In this document: positions 22,491-33,961 of the stretch, piece after piece | How the letters are laid out: each line of letters begins with the position of its first letter | Numbering within the stretch: position 1 is the stretch's first letter | Source: Sinelater perroti | Lineage: Eukaryota; Arthropoda; Insecta; Coleoptera; Elateridae | Assembly (NCBI GenBank): GCA_036346155.1 | Contig: JARFIY010000360.1 | Location: forward strand, 124,001-188,000 | DNA: 64,000 nucleotides | Direction: 5' to 3' | Translations under genes and position numbers: made by a program | The notes under the pieces: model-generated | What the model was told of the DNA's origin: nothing | The model's input: the letters and a program-made list of their open reading frames with translations, nothing else | The model's database searches: none

Positions 22491-24390
22491 TTTTAGACAC
22501 ACCATGTACTTCCTGAAAGTCTTTCAATATTACATATTTACTATTCTTGTTCATAATTAGTTTAATTTTGTCATTTGTTAAATTATCTGCTGTTTATTAT
22601 AAAAATGTAGACTATAGTTGGTCAAAATAACGAATAGTTTTCTTCTCGAATTTTAAGTATTCTATAGGTATTTTAAATATTTTTAAATATATTTTTACAG
22701 TACTGATACTAATATCGAGACTACGATGCCCTATAGAGCAACATTTTGGTGTAACAGTAACTTTTATTTAAAATCAATAGCTAAAGGTGGAGATAGATAA
22801 TAAAAGCACGGCTTATATAACCTCTACTTTTTGATATAAATTGATCTGATCCCTTTTGCTTTTTTGAATATTGCATGATGACTACGAAGATTTAGTATAC
22901 AGAGTTCACGATATCATTTGGTAAAATATATTTGTATCCTTACTTACTCAACAATAACTGTTTAAAGTTACAAATTATTTTTACTGATCAGTCAGTTTGA
23001 TGGTATCAGTTGTTTAAATAGGTGAATTACTTCTAATAATACCAAAAATGATTAGCAGACCGTTACTGTTAGTACTGTTAGCTTTTATATAAAAGCTTTT
23101 TTTGAAAAAATGTTAGCAAGGGTTTAATGGGAAGTAATTATATTATAAAGATGCCGCTTGACTGCAATTTTTGCCCTTAACTATGCTGCACTTTTCTTAA
23201 AATTTGTGCACACAAATTTATACACACGTATAAGTATTCTATGCGTAATTAAAAAGGAAAACATTAAAAAGAATAACCACGTTTATCAGATATGCACAGA
23301 ATGTTTAAAATCAGATCCTAATAAATACATAAGCAAACCGTATAAGCAGTTGCACTGTGTTAATGATGACTCTCAAAAGAATGTATAATTGTCTTTAATA
23401 TTCAAAGCAAAATTATTGTTACTATCTGAATTATTTTTTTTTCAAGCTGGAATTTATAAAAAGCTAAGTTGAAATAAATTGATGAAGTGCGCTTCCTCTG
23501 AGAGAAAGGAAATTCCAGCGAGAGTAGCAAGGTCATAAATGCAAAGGGCTGCGGTGTACATAAGTAACTTTTATGGGAATGTCTGAACTCCACAGAACTA
23601 AATTTGTTGATTCTTGAGGTAGTGCGCAATCCGTGGAAAAGATTAATACATACTTTGTAATACATTAATAAGGACTTTTAGTGGTGTCCTAATTTCTGTA
23701 AGTTATACGTACGGAACAATTTTAGCGATAAAATGGGCCAGTATACAAGTGTTTATTCTGATATGTGTAGATTGTTGTTGCTCAAATTTATTGTGATGCT
23801 GTCCTACAATGTGTTAATTACGACACTGGTTATTAGTCAGAACTAGGCGAAATATTAGTCTTTATCATATATTTAAGGAAATTTTAAATTCATCGCCATT
23901 ATTCAGTTTGCTATCAATCTCGTCCACATTGAAAAAGAAAGACATTTTCAGTCCTCGGGGTTAAATATAGCGGATTCAAAATAAACATTGAGTGTCACAA
24001 AAGGAAAAATGGTAGATAGAGGTAGATAAAAATAATAATTGACTTACTAGAAAAAAATTAAGAATTAGTTGTATTTCTCGATCTACCTTTTAGGTGTTTT
24101 CAATTTATGAAATGTTGTATTTAATACGTCTTATTTGCCACATTTCTATAAATTCTCTATTCTACTTTGTTTTCATTAGTTTTTATATTTTTATTTCTAT
24201 TTTTTCACCAAAGACGTGACAAACTACCTTACTTTATATTGATTTTTTATTTTTTTAATATATATTAAAGAAGTGATTCAGTCTTCCCAGCAGCAAATTT
24301 TAAATAACAAAGTAGCCCACAACTACAGATTTCGCTTTCTAGAAGCAAATAACTCAGACCTTGTAGGGAAAATTGATATATTCCGCTTAC
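22491..24390. other. Unannotated AT-rich region
   Basis: Small open frames at 23158-23388 (plus) and 23402-23665 (minus) show no recognisable domain. Nothing is supported here. Confidence 0.45.
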
Positions 24391-24552
24391 TTTAATTGTG
24401 TACTGTTTTTCATTTACTTTAAGATTTAATATGTAAGGGTTTAGGTCGTTACCAACGTTTACTAATGAAATTGTTGTGCCAATGGCCAATCGTCCATCGG
24501 CCGTTAGCATGTAACTATTGCGATTAGGGTAAGGATTAACATACAACAATTT
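24391..24552 (-). CDS. Candidate internal exon of an unrecognised gene
   Basis: A 162-nt frame (54 codons) starts after an AG acceptor (atatgatcag|AAA) and ends at AAA|gtaagc, phase 0 at both ends. The peptide is well balanced: KLLYVNPYPNRNSYMLTADG, then RLAIGTTISLVNVGNDLNPY, then ILNLKVNEKQYTIK. It looks like part of a folded extracellular or beta-rich domain rather than random AT-rich translation. Its phase would even allow splicing onto CngL exon 1, but nothing shows that. I do not recognise the family. The polypyrimidine tract is weak, which lowers confidence. Confidence 0.45.
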
Positions 24553-26213
24553 CTGATCATATTATATTTTTATTTTGTTAAGTCAAATATTATTTCATTG
24601 TAATTAATTATTAGTGTCAAATTTTTTAAGTAATATGTTTTTAAAAGATAATTAAGTTAAACAAAGTTACATGTCTTCAATTACGGCTGAAAACAAAAAT
24701 CATGTGGTCATTTTGTTATTTCGCTAAAATAAGCGCAATAACAATTAAATTCAGATTGAATACTGTTATAGGTACCCATTATCTTTATTTTCCTCCGTGA
24801 GTTTATAAATTTTCAGATTGTAAACATGATCATGTACGCACAAGTGATAAAACTACGCTTAAAACACACAAAAAACGATAACAACACTAGAGATTAAGGA
24901 TAAAACTAATAGCGTGGGTTCAGCAAAGACCCGAATAAAGGTGCGTAAAATTAGAGGAATTATGAACATATGAACAAGTAGTTCATATTTTAGGAATATT
25001 GTGCGTTGGGTCTCAGTCTTGTATAGGGACGCGTTTGAGCGCGAACTTTAATCGACTGTAGGAAGTGTTTAAGAGAAATTGCTTGAGTAAGACCTAGATT
25101 AACTACTACACACCAGAAACTAAAAAAATCATCAAAGCGGTGAATTGGCTTCGAAGAAAGCAATCCTTTTATGCAGCTGAAAAAGTATTTTGAAACGCAA
25201 GAAACATTTGTTTGGCTGATTATTTTAAAAAGGAAATAATTGCTTCTTAAATATTATTATACCAAATCCATCAATCCAAAAAAAAAACGTTTATTCTAGT
25301 GCCATAGTTTGGCAGAAGTTGATCTTGTTTTCCCGATTTACTTCTTGAGGACTTTCGCCTATTTCTAAAACTTAAAATATTTCATTCTGAAAAGAGATAC
25401 TCGTCAAATGATTTTTAGAAAAGAACCGAGAAGCCGAAGCAACGTTAGTTCAATTGTATTAAAGTATGTGGAAATTCTGTTAAAAAATACAATACAACTT
25501 GCTTGCATTAAGCTAACCATTTTATATTGCATTCTAATTACATTCTTTAAAATCTAATTGTCAATACGATAAAGTAGGCTGTGTTATTGTAATGTGTCCT
25601 ATAGTAAGGTCGTATCTGTGTAATCCTGATATGTAAATGTGTTTTCGGATCTTGCCTCTGATTGTAACTATTGAAGATTCTAATACTAATAACAATAACA
25701 AGGACTGCGCTCAAAGAAATAATTGAAACTGATCTGTAGTGCAAAATCTACTTAAATGGCAAGCGGCTAATTTGAGAAATCCATAAATTAGCATAGTTTC
25801 AGAGATTACAACGAGTCTGCTGGGTGCTCTGTACAAAACACATTAATATAAATAACCCTTTAATTTAGTCCAAATGCTTGCGAGCAGTTCTTAGACACCT
25901 TAAATTTAGTCTGAACTAGCTCTCTATTTCGGTGTTTTAAAAGTTGTTTAAGCGCAGCCTCTTGCACACGCTTCAGGAAGTTGCTTTTCGGTAGTAGAAA
26001 AACTTTGCATCTGTAATTGTTTGCAGCATTTCTCCATTTGTTGTCGCGTACTTTTATGCATGTTTAACGCAAACGACTTTAAATTTGATGTCACTTTATA
26101 ATGCGTTTCAGCATTCGTTCTTGTAGAATGTTTCGAAATTAGGCATCCTTTTAAGAGGAGGTTGAGGTGGAGCTTACGTAATCAGCGATATTGAAAGTAT
26201 ATATCAAGAGTTG
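24553..26213. other. Unannotated AT-rich region
   Basis: The stretch 25860-26190 is less AT-rich and may hold an old repeat or gene relic. No frame is convincing. Confidence 0.4.

Positions 26214-26282
<69 letters not shown>
26214..26282. repeat. (TA)n microsatellite
   Basis: About 34 uninterrupted TA units are seen, directly 5' of the RTE-type LINE. Confidence 0.95.
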
Positions 26283-26283
<1 letters not shown>

Positions 26284-26790
26284 TATATATAATAGCAGTT
26301 GTTTGTCTGTTGTCCGAATGTTCTAATTGAGTAAAGTTCAAGTTTGAACGTATGAGAGTGTACTCCATTATTTCGTAAAAAGTTTTTAATTGCATAGGGG
26401 GTCCTTCCAAACAAGGTCGAAGTTTGAAAGGAAAGAAGGAAATAGAGCGTGGATAAGGTACAATAAGCTAGTTATAAAAAATGTACGGAATGAGTTAACT
26501 AAGGTATCCAACAGCAAGGGGCAAGGAAAATACAAGGAGCAAGGAATTCCCTCAGGAAGTAACAAAAGAACTGTGGATAAAAGGTCGCCGGATGGTAATG
26601 CTTTTACAGAACAGATGATAAAAATAACGAGAACGTCAAGACAAAAAAACTACTAGCGGCAGACAAGGGGAGGATAAAGAATGACGGACTTGGCAATGGA
26701 CAGGGCTACAACGCAAAGGTAAGGACAACTAGCAAAATAAACACAGAGAAACTGGACAATAAAAATAGTATAGGATCAAAGAAAATAAAA

Positions 26791-27478
26791 ATGGGGACGT
26801 GGAACCTTACGGGTATCCAGGGTGAGGCAGCATTGAAAAATTTAGTAAGGGAAATTAAAGCATATGAAATGGAAGTGGTTGAGTTACAAGAAACACACTG
26901 GAAAGGAAACGGTGTGCAAACCATAGATAACTACACTCTGTTCAGAAGTGGGAGTCAAAGTGGGTTTTTTGGTGTGGGCTTCCTGGTAAGCCCAAATAGA
27001 AAGCAGCATGTAAAGAGTTTTGAAGAGATATCGGACAAACTGTGCATCCTAACCATAAGGCAAGGGAAGAAGTTTATCTCTATAATAAATATACATGCCC
27101 CCACGAACGAAAAAGAGGAACAGATAAAGGATATGTACTACGAGATTGGAGGAAGTAATAGACTGGATTCCATAGGACAACATAATATTGATAATGGGGG
27201 ATGCAAATGCTAAGATTGGAAAATAAGACATCTGCAGGAAGATAACAGGAAGGGAAAGTAAGCACGATACTAGTAATGATAATGGGCTAAGGCTGATCTC
27301 GCTGGTAATAGAGAAAAATCTGAAAATAATGAGCACACATTTCCAACGAAAGGACATACACAAAGGGACATGGATTATACCGGGAAGCAAGGAGACCAAC
27401 CAAATAGATCACGTCCTGGTGCAAGCGAAACATGAAAAAATGATAAAGAAAGTGAGATCGTATAGGGGTGCGGACGTG
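26791..27478 (+). pseudogene. LINE AP endonuclease domain (broken)
   Basis: The frame begins MGTWNLTGIQGEAAL, with the strand-1 Asn of apurinic-type endonucleases. VVELQETHWKG holds the catalytic Glu. ISIINIHAPT follows. After a frameshift, GDANAKIG (the Asp and Asn of the active site), GTWIIPGS and NQIDHVLV (Asp before the catalytic His region) continue the domain. In family members this enzyme nicks target DNA to prime reverse transcription. The frameshift near 27200 separates the two halves. Confidence 0.85.
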
Positions 27479-28164
27479 GACTCCAACCATTTCCTGGTTG
27501 GAGTACAAATTAGATGCATAGAGTCGAAAAAAATAGAGACAACAAAAAGGAAAGTAAGGATAAGGGGTAAATCTGAAATAAGGATGCTGCAGGACGAGGA
27601 GGTGGCAAAAAAGTATAAGAAGGACATAGAATACATGTTAGGCAAAAAGGTAGCAGACGGAGAGGGGGTAGAGGAGAAGTGGAGAAACTTAGAAAATACA
27701 ATAAGGTACGCAACACAAAAAAATATCACAAGGCAAAACCCAAAAAATAAAAAAATGGTTCGATGGGGAATGTGACCAGGAGCTGAAGATAAAGAAAAAG
27801 TTTAGACAAAAAATGTTACACACACCATCTGAGGAAAATTACCAAAGTTATGCTAGACAAAGAAGTAAAGTGAAAGGGTTGTTAAGGCAAAAACAAAGAC
27901 GGTATATGGAGGACCAGGTAAAAGAAATAGAAAACAAATATCAAGCTAAAGAAATTAGAAATTTCTACAAGGACGTAAAGGACATACGCTCAGGGGACCA
28001 AAGCAGGACTCCATACATTAAGGATGAGGACGGAAATCTACTGGGTGACGAGGAAAACATATTAGAAAGATGGAGGAGGTACTTTGAGGAAACCTTAAAT
28101 GCAGGTACGAGGGAAAACCAAGAGTAAGATGAGATTGATAATGATGGAGTAGCGGTAGAAAATC

Positions 28165-29682
28165 CTAGGATGGATAAAGTAAAAGAAATAGTGGGGAAAA
28201 TGAAAAATAATAAATCACCGGGTGAAAATGGATTAGCGGCGGAAAACCTGAAGTACGGAGGTGATATGTTGTCGGAACAGATTTTTGATATGATAATAAA
28301 GGTATGGCAAGCAGAAAAAATGCCAAGGTCCTGGAATAAGGCGATAATCCTGCCAATTTACAAAACGGGTGACAAGAGGGTTTGCGAGAATTACAGGGGA
28401 ATAACACTCTTAGATGTCACGTATAAGGTATTGGCCACAATAATAAAGAGAAGATTGTAAGAATACGCGGAAGCCGAGCTAGGGGAGTACCAAGGAGGTT
28501 TTAGACAAAACAGATCCACAACAGACCAAATCTTTATGCTAAAGCAAATCCTGAACGGCTGCTACGAATATAACGTTGAAACACATATGCTATTCATTGA
28601 CTTGAAGGGCGCAGATGATAATATAAACAGGAAGCAGTTAATTAAAGCGCTAGAAGAACTAAAAATACCGGATAAATTAATCAGATTAATAAGGATGACA
28701 CTAAAAGACACAGCCGCAGCAGTCAAGAGTGGTACAAACCTTAGCGCAGAATTCAAAATAGAAAAAGGATTAAGACAAGGTGACCCTCTATCATGCGTGC
28801 TGTTTAACCTAGCACTAGAAGCGGTAATTAGAAAGAGCGAAATAAATAGATGAGGGACGCTGTTTTACAAAAGCCATCAGTGTCTTGCTTACGCTGATGA
28901 CGTGGTACTACTGGCTAGAAGTACAAAAGAAATAGAAGAGGTCACAAAACAACTGATGGATTCTGCTGAAACAATGGGGCTTCAGTTTAATAAGTACAAG
29001 ACAAAATATATAGAGCTTAAGTTCAAAAAAGGTTACACAGATACAAAAAATCTAGGCATCTCAAAAACAAAGAGATGTGGGGGTTGTAGCTTTTGAAGAA
29101 GTAGAGAACTACATGTATCTAGGTGTATTGGTGTCCAATAAAATTGAAGAAGAAAAGGAAGTGGATCTAAGAATAGCCAAAGGAAACAAATGCGCAGGAG
29201 GACTGTATAAAATATTAAGAGCAAAGGGGTTATCTAGAAACACAAAATTTAGGATTTATAAGTCAATATTAAGGCCAACGCTAACCTATGGATGCTAAAC
29301 ATGGGCCATGAACCAGAGGATCCAGCGAAAAATAGAAACCTGGGAGAGAAAAATCCTAAGAAGGATACTGGGCGGGAAAAAGACAGTAATGGGCTGGGAA
29401 AGAAGAACGAATATGGAACTATATGATATGTACGGGGAAAAATCAGTAGGAGACTTTGTGAAAAATAGAAGACTACAATGGCTAGGGCATTTAGTAAGAA
29501 TGAAGGATGACAGAAATGTAAAGAATGTAGCCTGGAGAGCACCAGAGGGGATAAGAGGGAAAGGTAGGCCGAGAATAAGATGGAATCAGGCGGTGGAAAA
29601 TGACCTTGCAGAAAAAAGGATCAGAAATTGGAGGACTCTAGCAACGGATCGAAGGAAATGGAAAGACATTATATCTTGTTAA
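28165..29682 (+). pseudogene. LINE reverse transcriptase and C-terminal segment (broken)
   Basis: The RT domain runs from KSPGENGLAAENLKYGG through NYRGITLLDVTYKV, YQGGFRQNRSTTDQIFMLKQ, MLFIDLKGADDNI (motif A), GLRQGDPLSCVLFNLALEAV (motif B) and CLAYADDVVLLARS (motif C catalytic Asp pair). YMYLGVLVSNKI and RPTLTYGC then start the thumb and C-terminal region, which ends RIRNWRTLATDRRKWKDII. Motif A reads KGADDNI where KAFD is typical. Four stops and one frameshift near 29090 inactivate it. Confidence 0.88.
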
Positions 29683-29789
29683 GAATACTTTTATGTTTGG
29701 TTATCTGATGTCAATTATTAATGATATGTTACGTAAACGGACGTGGAACTCCTTTTCCACCAATGTTTGGGCCTTATATACATAAACAA

Positions 29790-30040
29790 AAATTTACGAC
29801 CACTTCCGGTCAAACCGGTCTCGAGATTTCCGATCAGGCTGATTTTTGGGGTCTGTACTTGACTTTTGGTCCTTAGTTTCTTTACTGAAAACGTCATGTT
29901 TCTATCACAGATCAAAAATTATAAGGCGTAACAGATGTTGGAAATGACAGAAATAGAAGCTGGTCTCCAGCTTGGAAGCTGCCTGGATCAAAAGTTATAA
30001 GAAATGACATATTGGAAGTGGGATCCGCTAAAAACATTTA
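29790..30040 (+). repeat. Dispersed repeat A, copy 3 (partial)
   Basis: It lacks the hairpin and GCGGACCC end, starting at the AAAATTTACGACCACTTCC block. It keeps CCGATCAGGCTGAT, TGGTCCTTAGTT, one full GATCAAAAATTATAAGGCG unit and part of the second, ending GGATCCGCTAAAAA. It lies about 75 bp after the RTE-type LINE. Confidence 0.8.
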
Positions 30041-30840
30041 TTGTATTGTTGTACGACATCTCACCAATGCCAGCTCGCGGATGTGAACCAGGTAGGCCAT
30101 ACTCTTTCGAACGATACCCCCCCTTTAGGTTCAGTAGTCCCCTAGTTGAAAGTTTCGACGGACAGACAGACGTCCTCACTGATTTATTTAGGCTTCCCTT
30201 TCAGGCATAGAAGCCTAAAAACTTTACCGAATATAATTTATATATATATAAATATCTGTTATTTTGGAATAATATAATTTATTCTGAATACACCATTATG
30301 TACCCCTACACTATTAATAGTAACCATTCATTCTGTTGCACTCAATTTTTAGATTAAGACCATATTTAGAAACAACTTTAAAATTTTTAAAAACATACCG
30401 TGGCGCAGAGGTATTTTGCTCCTCATAACTGAAGCATGATCTGAAAAGTACGATGCTATTTATAACTCGAAAGGTCAATCAAACCAATTTGTATAAAATA
30501 CACCTACAATTAAGTTATGAGAAGGTAGCTATTAAAAGCATAGCTCATTTTGTTGTGCATTGCTTCACTATTACAATTTTAGAAAGTTAAATTTTTTTCT
30601 TAACTCTTTTACTTATAAATTTAACAATTCTTAATTATTAAGCATGAAACAAGAAGAATGTGATATATAAATGATTACTTAATTATAAAATTATTTAATT
30701 TAATGTTTAGCTATTTAACGAGTTCCTTTGTTAATCTTAGGCAAGGTTTTTTATTTCCAAATTAAGTGCAAAATAAAAAAAATGAATACGTAACAATTTC
30801 TTGGGATAAAACAATAAGAAACAAATACATTAATAGTTAC
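30041..30840. other. Spacer with a possible repeat fragment
   Basis: The segment 30041-30220 is less AT-rich and ends AGGCTTCCCTTTCAGGCATA followed by GAAGCCTAAAAA. It may be part of a dispersed element, but no second copy was found. The remainder is AT-rich with nothing supported. Confidence 0.35.
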
Positions 30841-31315
30841 CTTGACTCTAAATCCAAAGATATTGGATACCATAATCATCAATAAACAGCAGCATGCAAG
30901 AGGAAAAGCGCATAGCAACAATTTCGGCGAATTCACTTGAAGTGCGTTTGAAATGAAAACGGGGCGGAGAAAAAGAAGGCATATGATTACGGTTCATCCA
31001 CTTAAAGGCGTGGGGATAACAAAGTAATCACTGAGGCCGGCGATACGAAAGTACTTCCGACGCTCTCGCGTGGAAAGAAACACGCCTGCGTCGCGGCGCG
31101 CAGAAAACTGAAAATGGGCATACCTAGATAGGCTCACTCCACCGCCGATGATTGATTTGGGCATTTCTCCCTATCGATTCCTCTCTGGCAACATCGCCGC
31201 TGCTCCAAGAAGTTGATTGAAGCAAACAGTCTGTTTGCAATTAAATCATTTGTCTCGCAAATTGTGTCGCAGGTAGCCTTCAGCCGGGCTCCGCAAAAAA
31301 TTTTCAAATCCGAAA
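30841..31315 (-). promoter_or_regulatory. CpG-rich island with possible first exon
   Basis: From about 30960 to 31310 the sequence is strongly enriched in G+C and CpG (CGTCGCGGCGCGC, GACGCTCTCGCG), in contrast with all flanking DNA. On the minus strand it leads into a possible exon ending GTCAAG|gtaact at 30841. No single ATG-led frame is convincing through it, so the exon could be 5' UTR. This is inferred to be a promoter region, direction uncertain. A copy of repeat A starts at its right edge. Confidence 0.35.
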
Positions 31316-31316
31316 T

Positions 31317-31745
31317 AAAACAAGCACAAATTTGCTTTACAGGTAAAGCAGAGCGGACCCTATGCATGAAACTAAACTTTAGGGTTTAACGAAATTTTAT
31401 TGAAACGAATGACAGTGAATTATAATCAAATGAAAGTGAATAGGGGCAAATATTTAGCGGCCGGAACCGAAAAATTTGCAACCACTTCAGCTCAAACCGA
31501 TTTCGAGATTTTCCGATCAGGCTGATGTTTGATGTCTGGACTTGACTTATGGTCCTTAGTTGAATACTGAAACCGTTATGACTCTAGATATAACAGATCA
31601 AAAATTATAAGGCGTGACAGATGTCAGAAATGACAGGAATAGAAGTTGGTCTCCAGCTTGGAAGCTACCTTGATCAAAAGTTATAAGGAATGACGGACGA
31701 CAGACATGACAAAAGTAGAGCTGGTCTCCAACTTGGAAGTTTTCT
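31317..31745 (+). repeat. Dispersed repeat A, copy 4
   Basis: It begins AAAACAAGCACAAATTTGC with the TGCTTTAC-AG-GTAAAGCA hairpin and runs without interruption through the GCGGACCCTATGCATGAAAC block. It ends in two tandem units starting at 31596 and 31672 (76 bp apart). It is the best uninterrupted plus-strand copy and defines the consensus. Confidence 0.88.
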
Positions 31746-31889
31746 AGACAAGACTTAAATTAGTAAGCAGCTATTTGGGAGGATTGCTCTAATTTTGCAT
31801 AAAGTCAAGTGTGCCAAATTTTGACGAAATTCTGAGTCAAAATAAAGAGTGTTGCAGAATAGTATTTGTCTTCCAATTTTTGCTGTATT

Positions 31890-33120
31890 TGCATAGTAAC
31901 TCAGCGCATATGTTCAATTTTATTGCATACTTGAATCAAAAGTCAAATTAGTAATTTGGTATTAACGAATGCCTAGTAAGATTAGCCGTAGTATTTGTAA
32001 TACTAGTTTTTCAAACAGTTTGCCATCCTGTGAATAATAGATTTATTGGTCTGTAAGACTAAACATTGAGAGCGGTTTACCTAGGTTGGAAATTAAAATA
32101 ATTTCTGCACCTTTTACGAGAGAGATAAGTAGCCTGTTCTTAAAACAGTTTTGTACATTGGGCACTTTAAAAATTTCTTAAAAAATTTTCCGCTGATAAG
32201 GTCGTACCCAAAATATTAGTTAGAATTAGATTTATTCGAATTAAGTTTGTGAAGTTAGTTGTCTTGTTGGTAGAGGTTTATAAGAACAGTTGGACTTAAA
32301 TAACTATTTTACGTTTATATTGAGGTTGTAATCTAAAGGATATGGTCGAACAACTTCCCAAGAAGATTCTTTTTGCTTTTGCTTCAGCATCTATTGTTTC
32401 TACCAATAGCGTGGTTACAGAGTTGAAATCGATTAATATTTTGAGTTGTCTTTCAGTGTATTACAAATACCCCTCAGTTTTAGCTACTGTCAAGTTTCTT
32501 AGATAGTTTTAGTCGTAATATTAGTATTATGGCGAATTTGTGCTTGTTGATTTAATCCTAATTTATTTTGAGGTGTTTAAATTTATTGGCACAATTTTTC
32601 ATAATCTTTGTTTTGCTTAATACTTTAGGCAGTTCTTGGCACGAAATATTTGTTTTCTCGGCTACAAAACTGCTTTGTAAGATATTGAATAGCACTATCA
32701 ACATCAAAATTAATTTTTAGCGTTATTTTTAATATTATTCTGTTGTCTGATAGTTCAAAAAAGTTATCTCAGTTGGTATATTTGCTGCATTAGAAAACAA
32801 CCAATTTCTTTTCCAGAATTTTAACTCTTATTGTAATCAAAAATGAGTGAACGTTCCGATGACCGATTACAGCAAAACTGTGTTAATAGTAATTTTGTTA
32901 TTCCTTTGGTAATATTAAAAACCTTATTCTTATTCGTGGGCCTATAAACGGGGTTTATTAATCGATATTTATTTTAATAGGTTGGTTTGTATAGCTAACA
33001 ATAGTTATCGTTATTTCAAATTAGTTAATCTAGATTTCCAAAAAGCATTTTTAGCGTTATAGTCACCAGAAAATAGAAATCTGTTATCAAATGTACTGAA
33101 AATATACTGGTATTCCAAGC
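31890..33120 (-). mobile_element. Jockey-type LINE relic
   Basis: On the minus strand, RFLFSGDYNAKNAFWKSRLT at about 33020-33090 matches the Jockey endonuclease block G.D.NAKH..WGSR. Near 31950-32110 a frame-shifted stretch corresponds to ISLLP..GKLFEKLVL..L, the RT entry region (DGKLFEKLVLQILRLILLGI is legible). Endonuclease lies at higher coordinates than RT, as expected for the minus strand. It is heavily decayed. Confidence 0.6.
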
Positions 33121-33929
33121 CAAAAGTCTTGAAAATTCCAGATTCTTGTTCTTGTTATGGTCTTTCTTTTTTGTTTTAACATTAAAACGGACTAGAGGTG
33201 CTACATAATATTCCTAACTTATTTTTCGCTTCTCGAGATTAACATAGTACCGAGCATATTTTAAAAAACAATATCTAAAATTATTTTAACTGATTCTTCT
33301 CCAGGACATTTTTGCTCTTAAAATTCAATGTTTGGTATTTTGGTATTTTGGTTTTTAATGTATGGCAATAAAACCCTAATGTGTTACATAGAACGTTTAC
33401 AAATGATTGGCGCTGCAAACGAAGGCTTTCAAGATATTGCCATTCCATAAACTAGAGTATTTTTTTCAGGGGCTTGCTAGAACCACGATTTGTTTGCAGT
33501 GATTAGAACTTTTTTAATACGTTTTATAGCTAGAACAACTGTTTTATTATACGTATCTACAGGCTTACACCTCTAATAAAAGGTGGGAGTATAGAGAAGA
33601 CATTGTGCACAGACTTTTGTCATCCTCAAATCATCATGAATGAGGATATATAAGTTCGGCTACGCAGATTGGATGCATCCTCCAATGCATCAAATACAAT
33701 TCGCCTGATTTATTATTATTAGTCGGGTACATGCTGAATAATGTGTAGTTTGAGCGCAATTGCTGGATTTTAATGTTTAGTAAAACTCAGTTTAGTGACC
33801 CGGTGAGCGTTTCCACATATAGTTATTAACCATGTATGAATATCCAAAACAGTCACATCCTCTCTTTAAAGAAAGCACAACTCCTGTTTTAACGCTTTTC
33901 TAATCAACTGCCTTCACAGTACTGCACGA
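33121..33929. other. Unannotated AT-rich region
   Basis: It may include further decayed LINE sequence, but nothing recognisable could be supported. Confidence 0.4.

Positions 33930-33957
<28 letters not shown>
33930..33957. repeat. (AT)n microsatellite
   Basis: About 13 AT units mark the 3' border of the Penelope-like element. Confidence 0.9.

Positions 33958-33961
<4 letters not shown>

Larger units (their letters stand above)
26390..29715 (+). mobile_element. RTE-type LINE, nearly full length but inactivated
   Basis: The order is a basic leader frame (26390-26656), AP-type endonuclease, reverse transcriptase, and a C-terminal basic segment ending at 29682. Base composition is purine-rich on this strand, unlike the flanks. 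Motif style (VCENYRGITLLDV, LAYADDVVLLA, LQWLGHLVRM, GKGRPRIRW) fits the RTE/BovB-like group of non-LTR retrotransposons. The frame moves from 1 to 2 to 3 and back to 1, and stops occur at about 28126, 28458, 28851 and 29296. No poly-A tail is visible. Few changes separate it from an intact frame, so the insertion is comparatively recent. Confidence 0.9.

Noticed and set aside
27049..29542. Several long minus-strand frames across the RTE-type LINE
   Set aside because: They are antisense shadows of the purine-rich endonuclease and RT coding strand.
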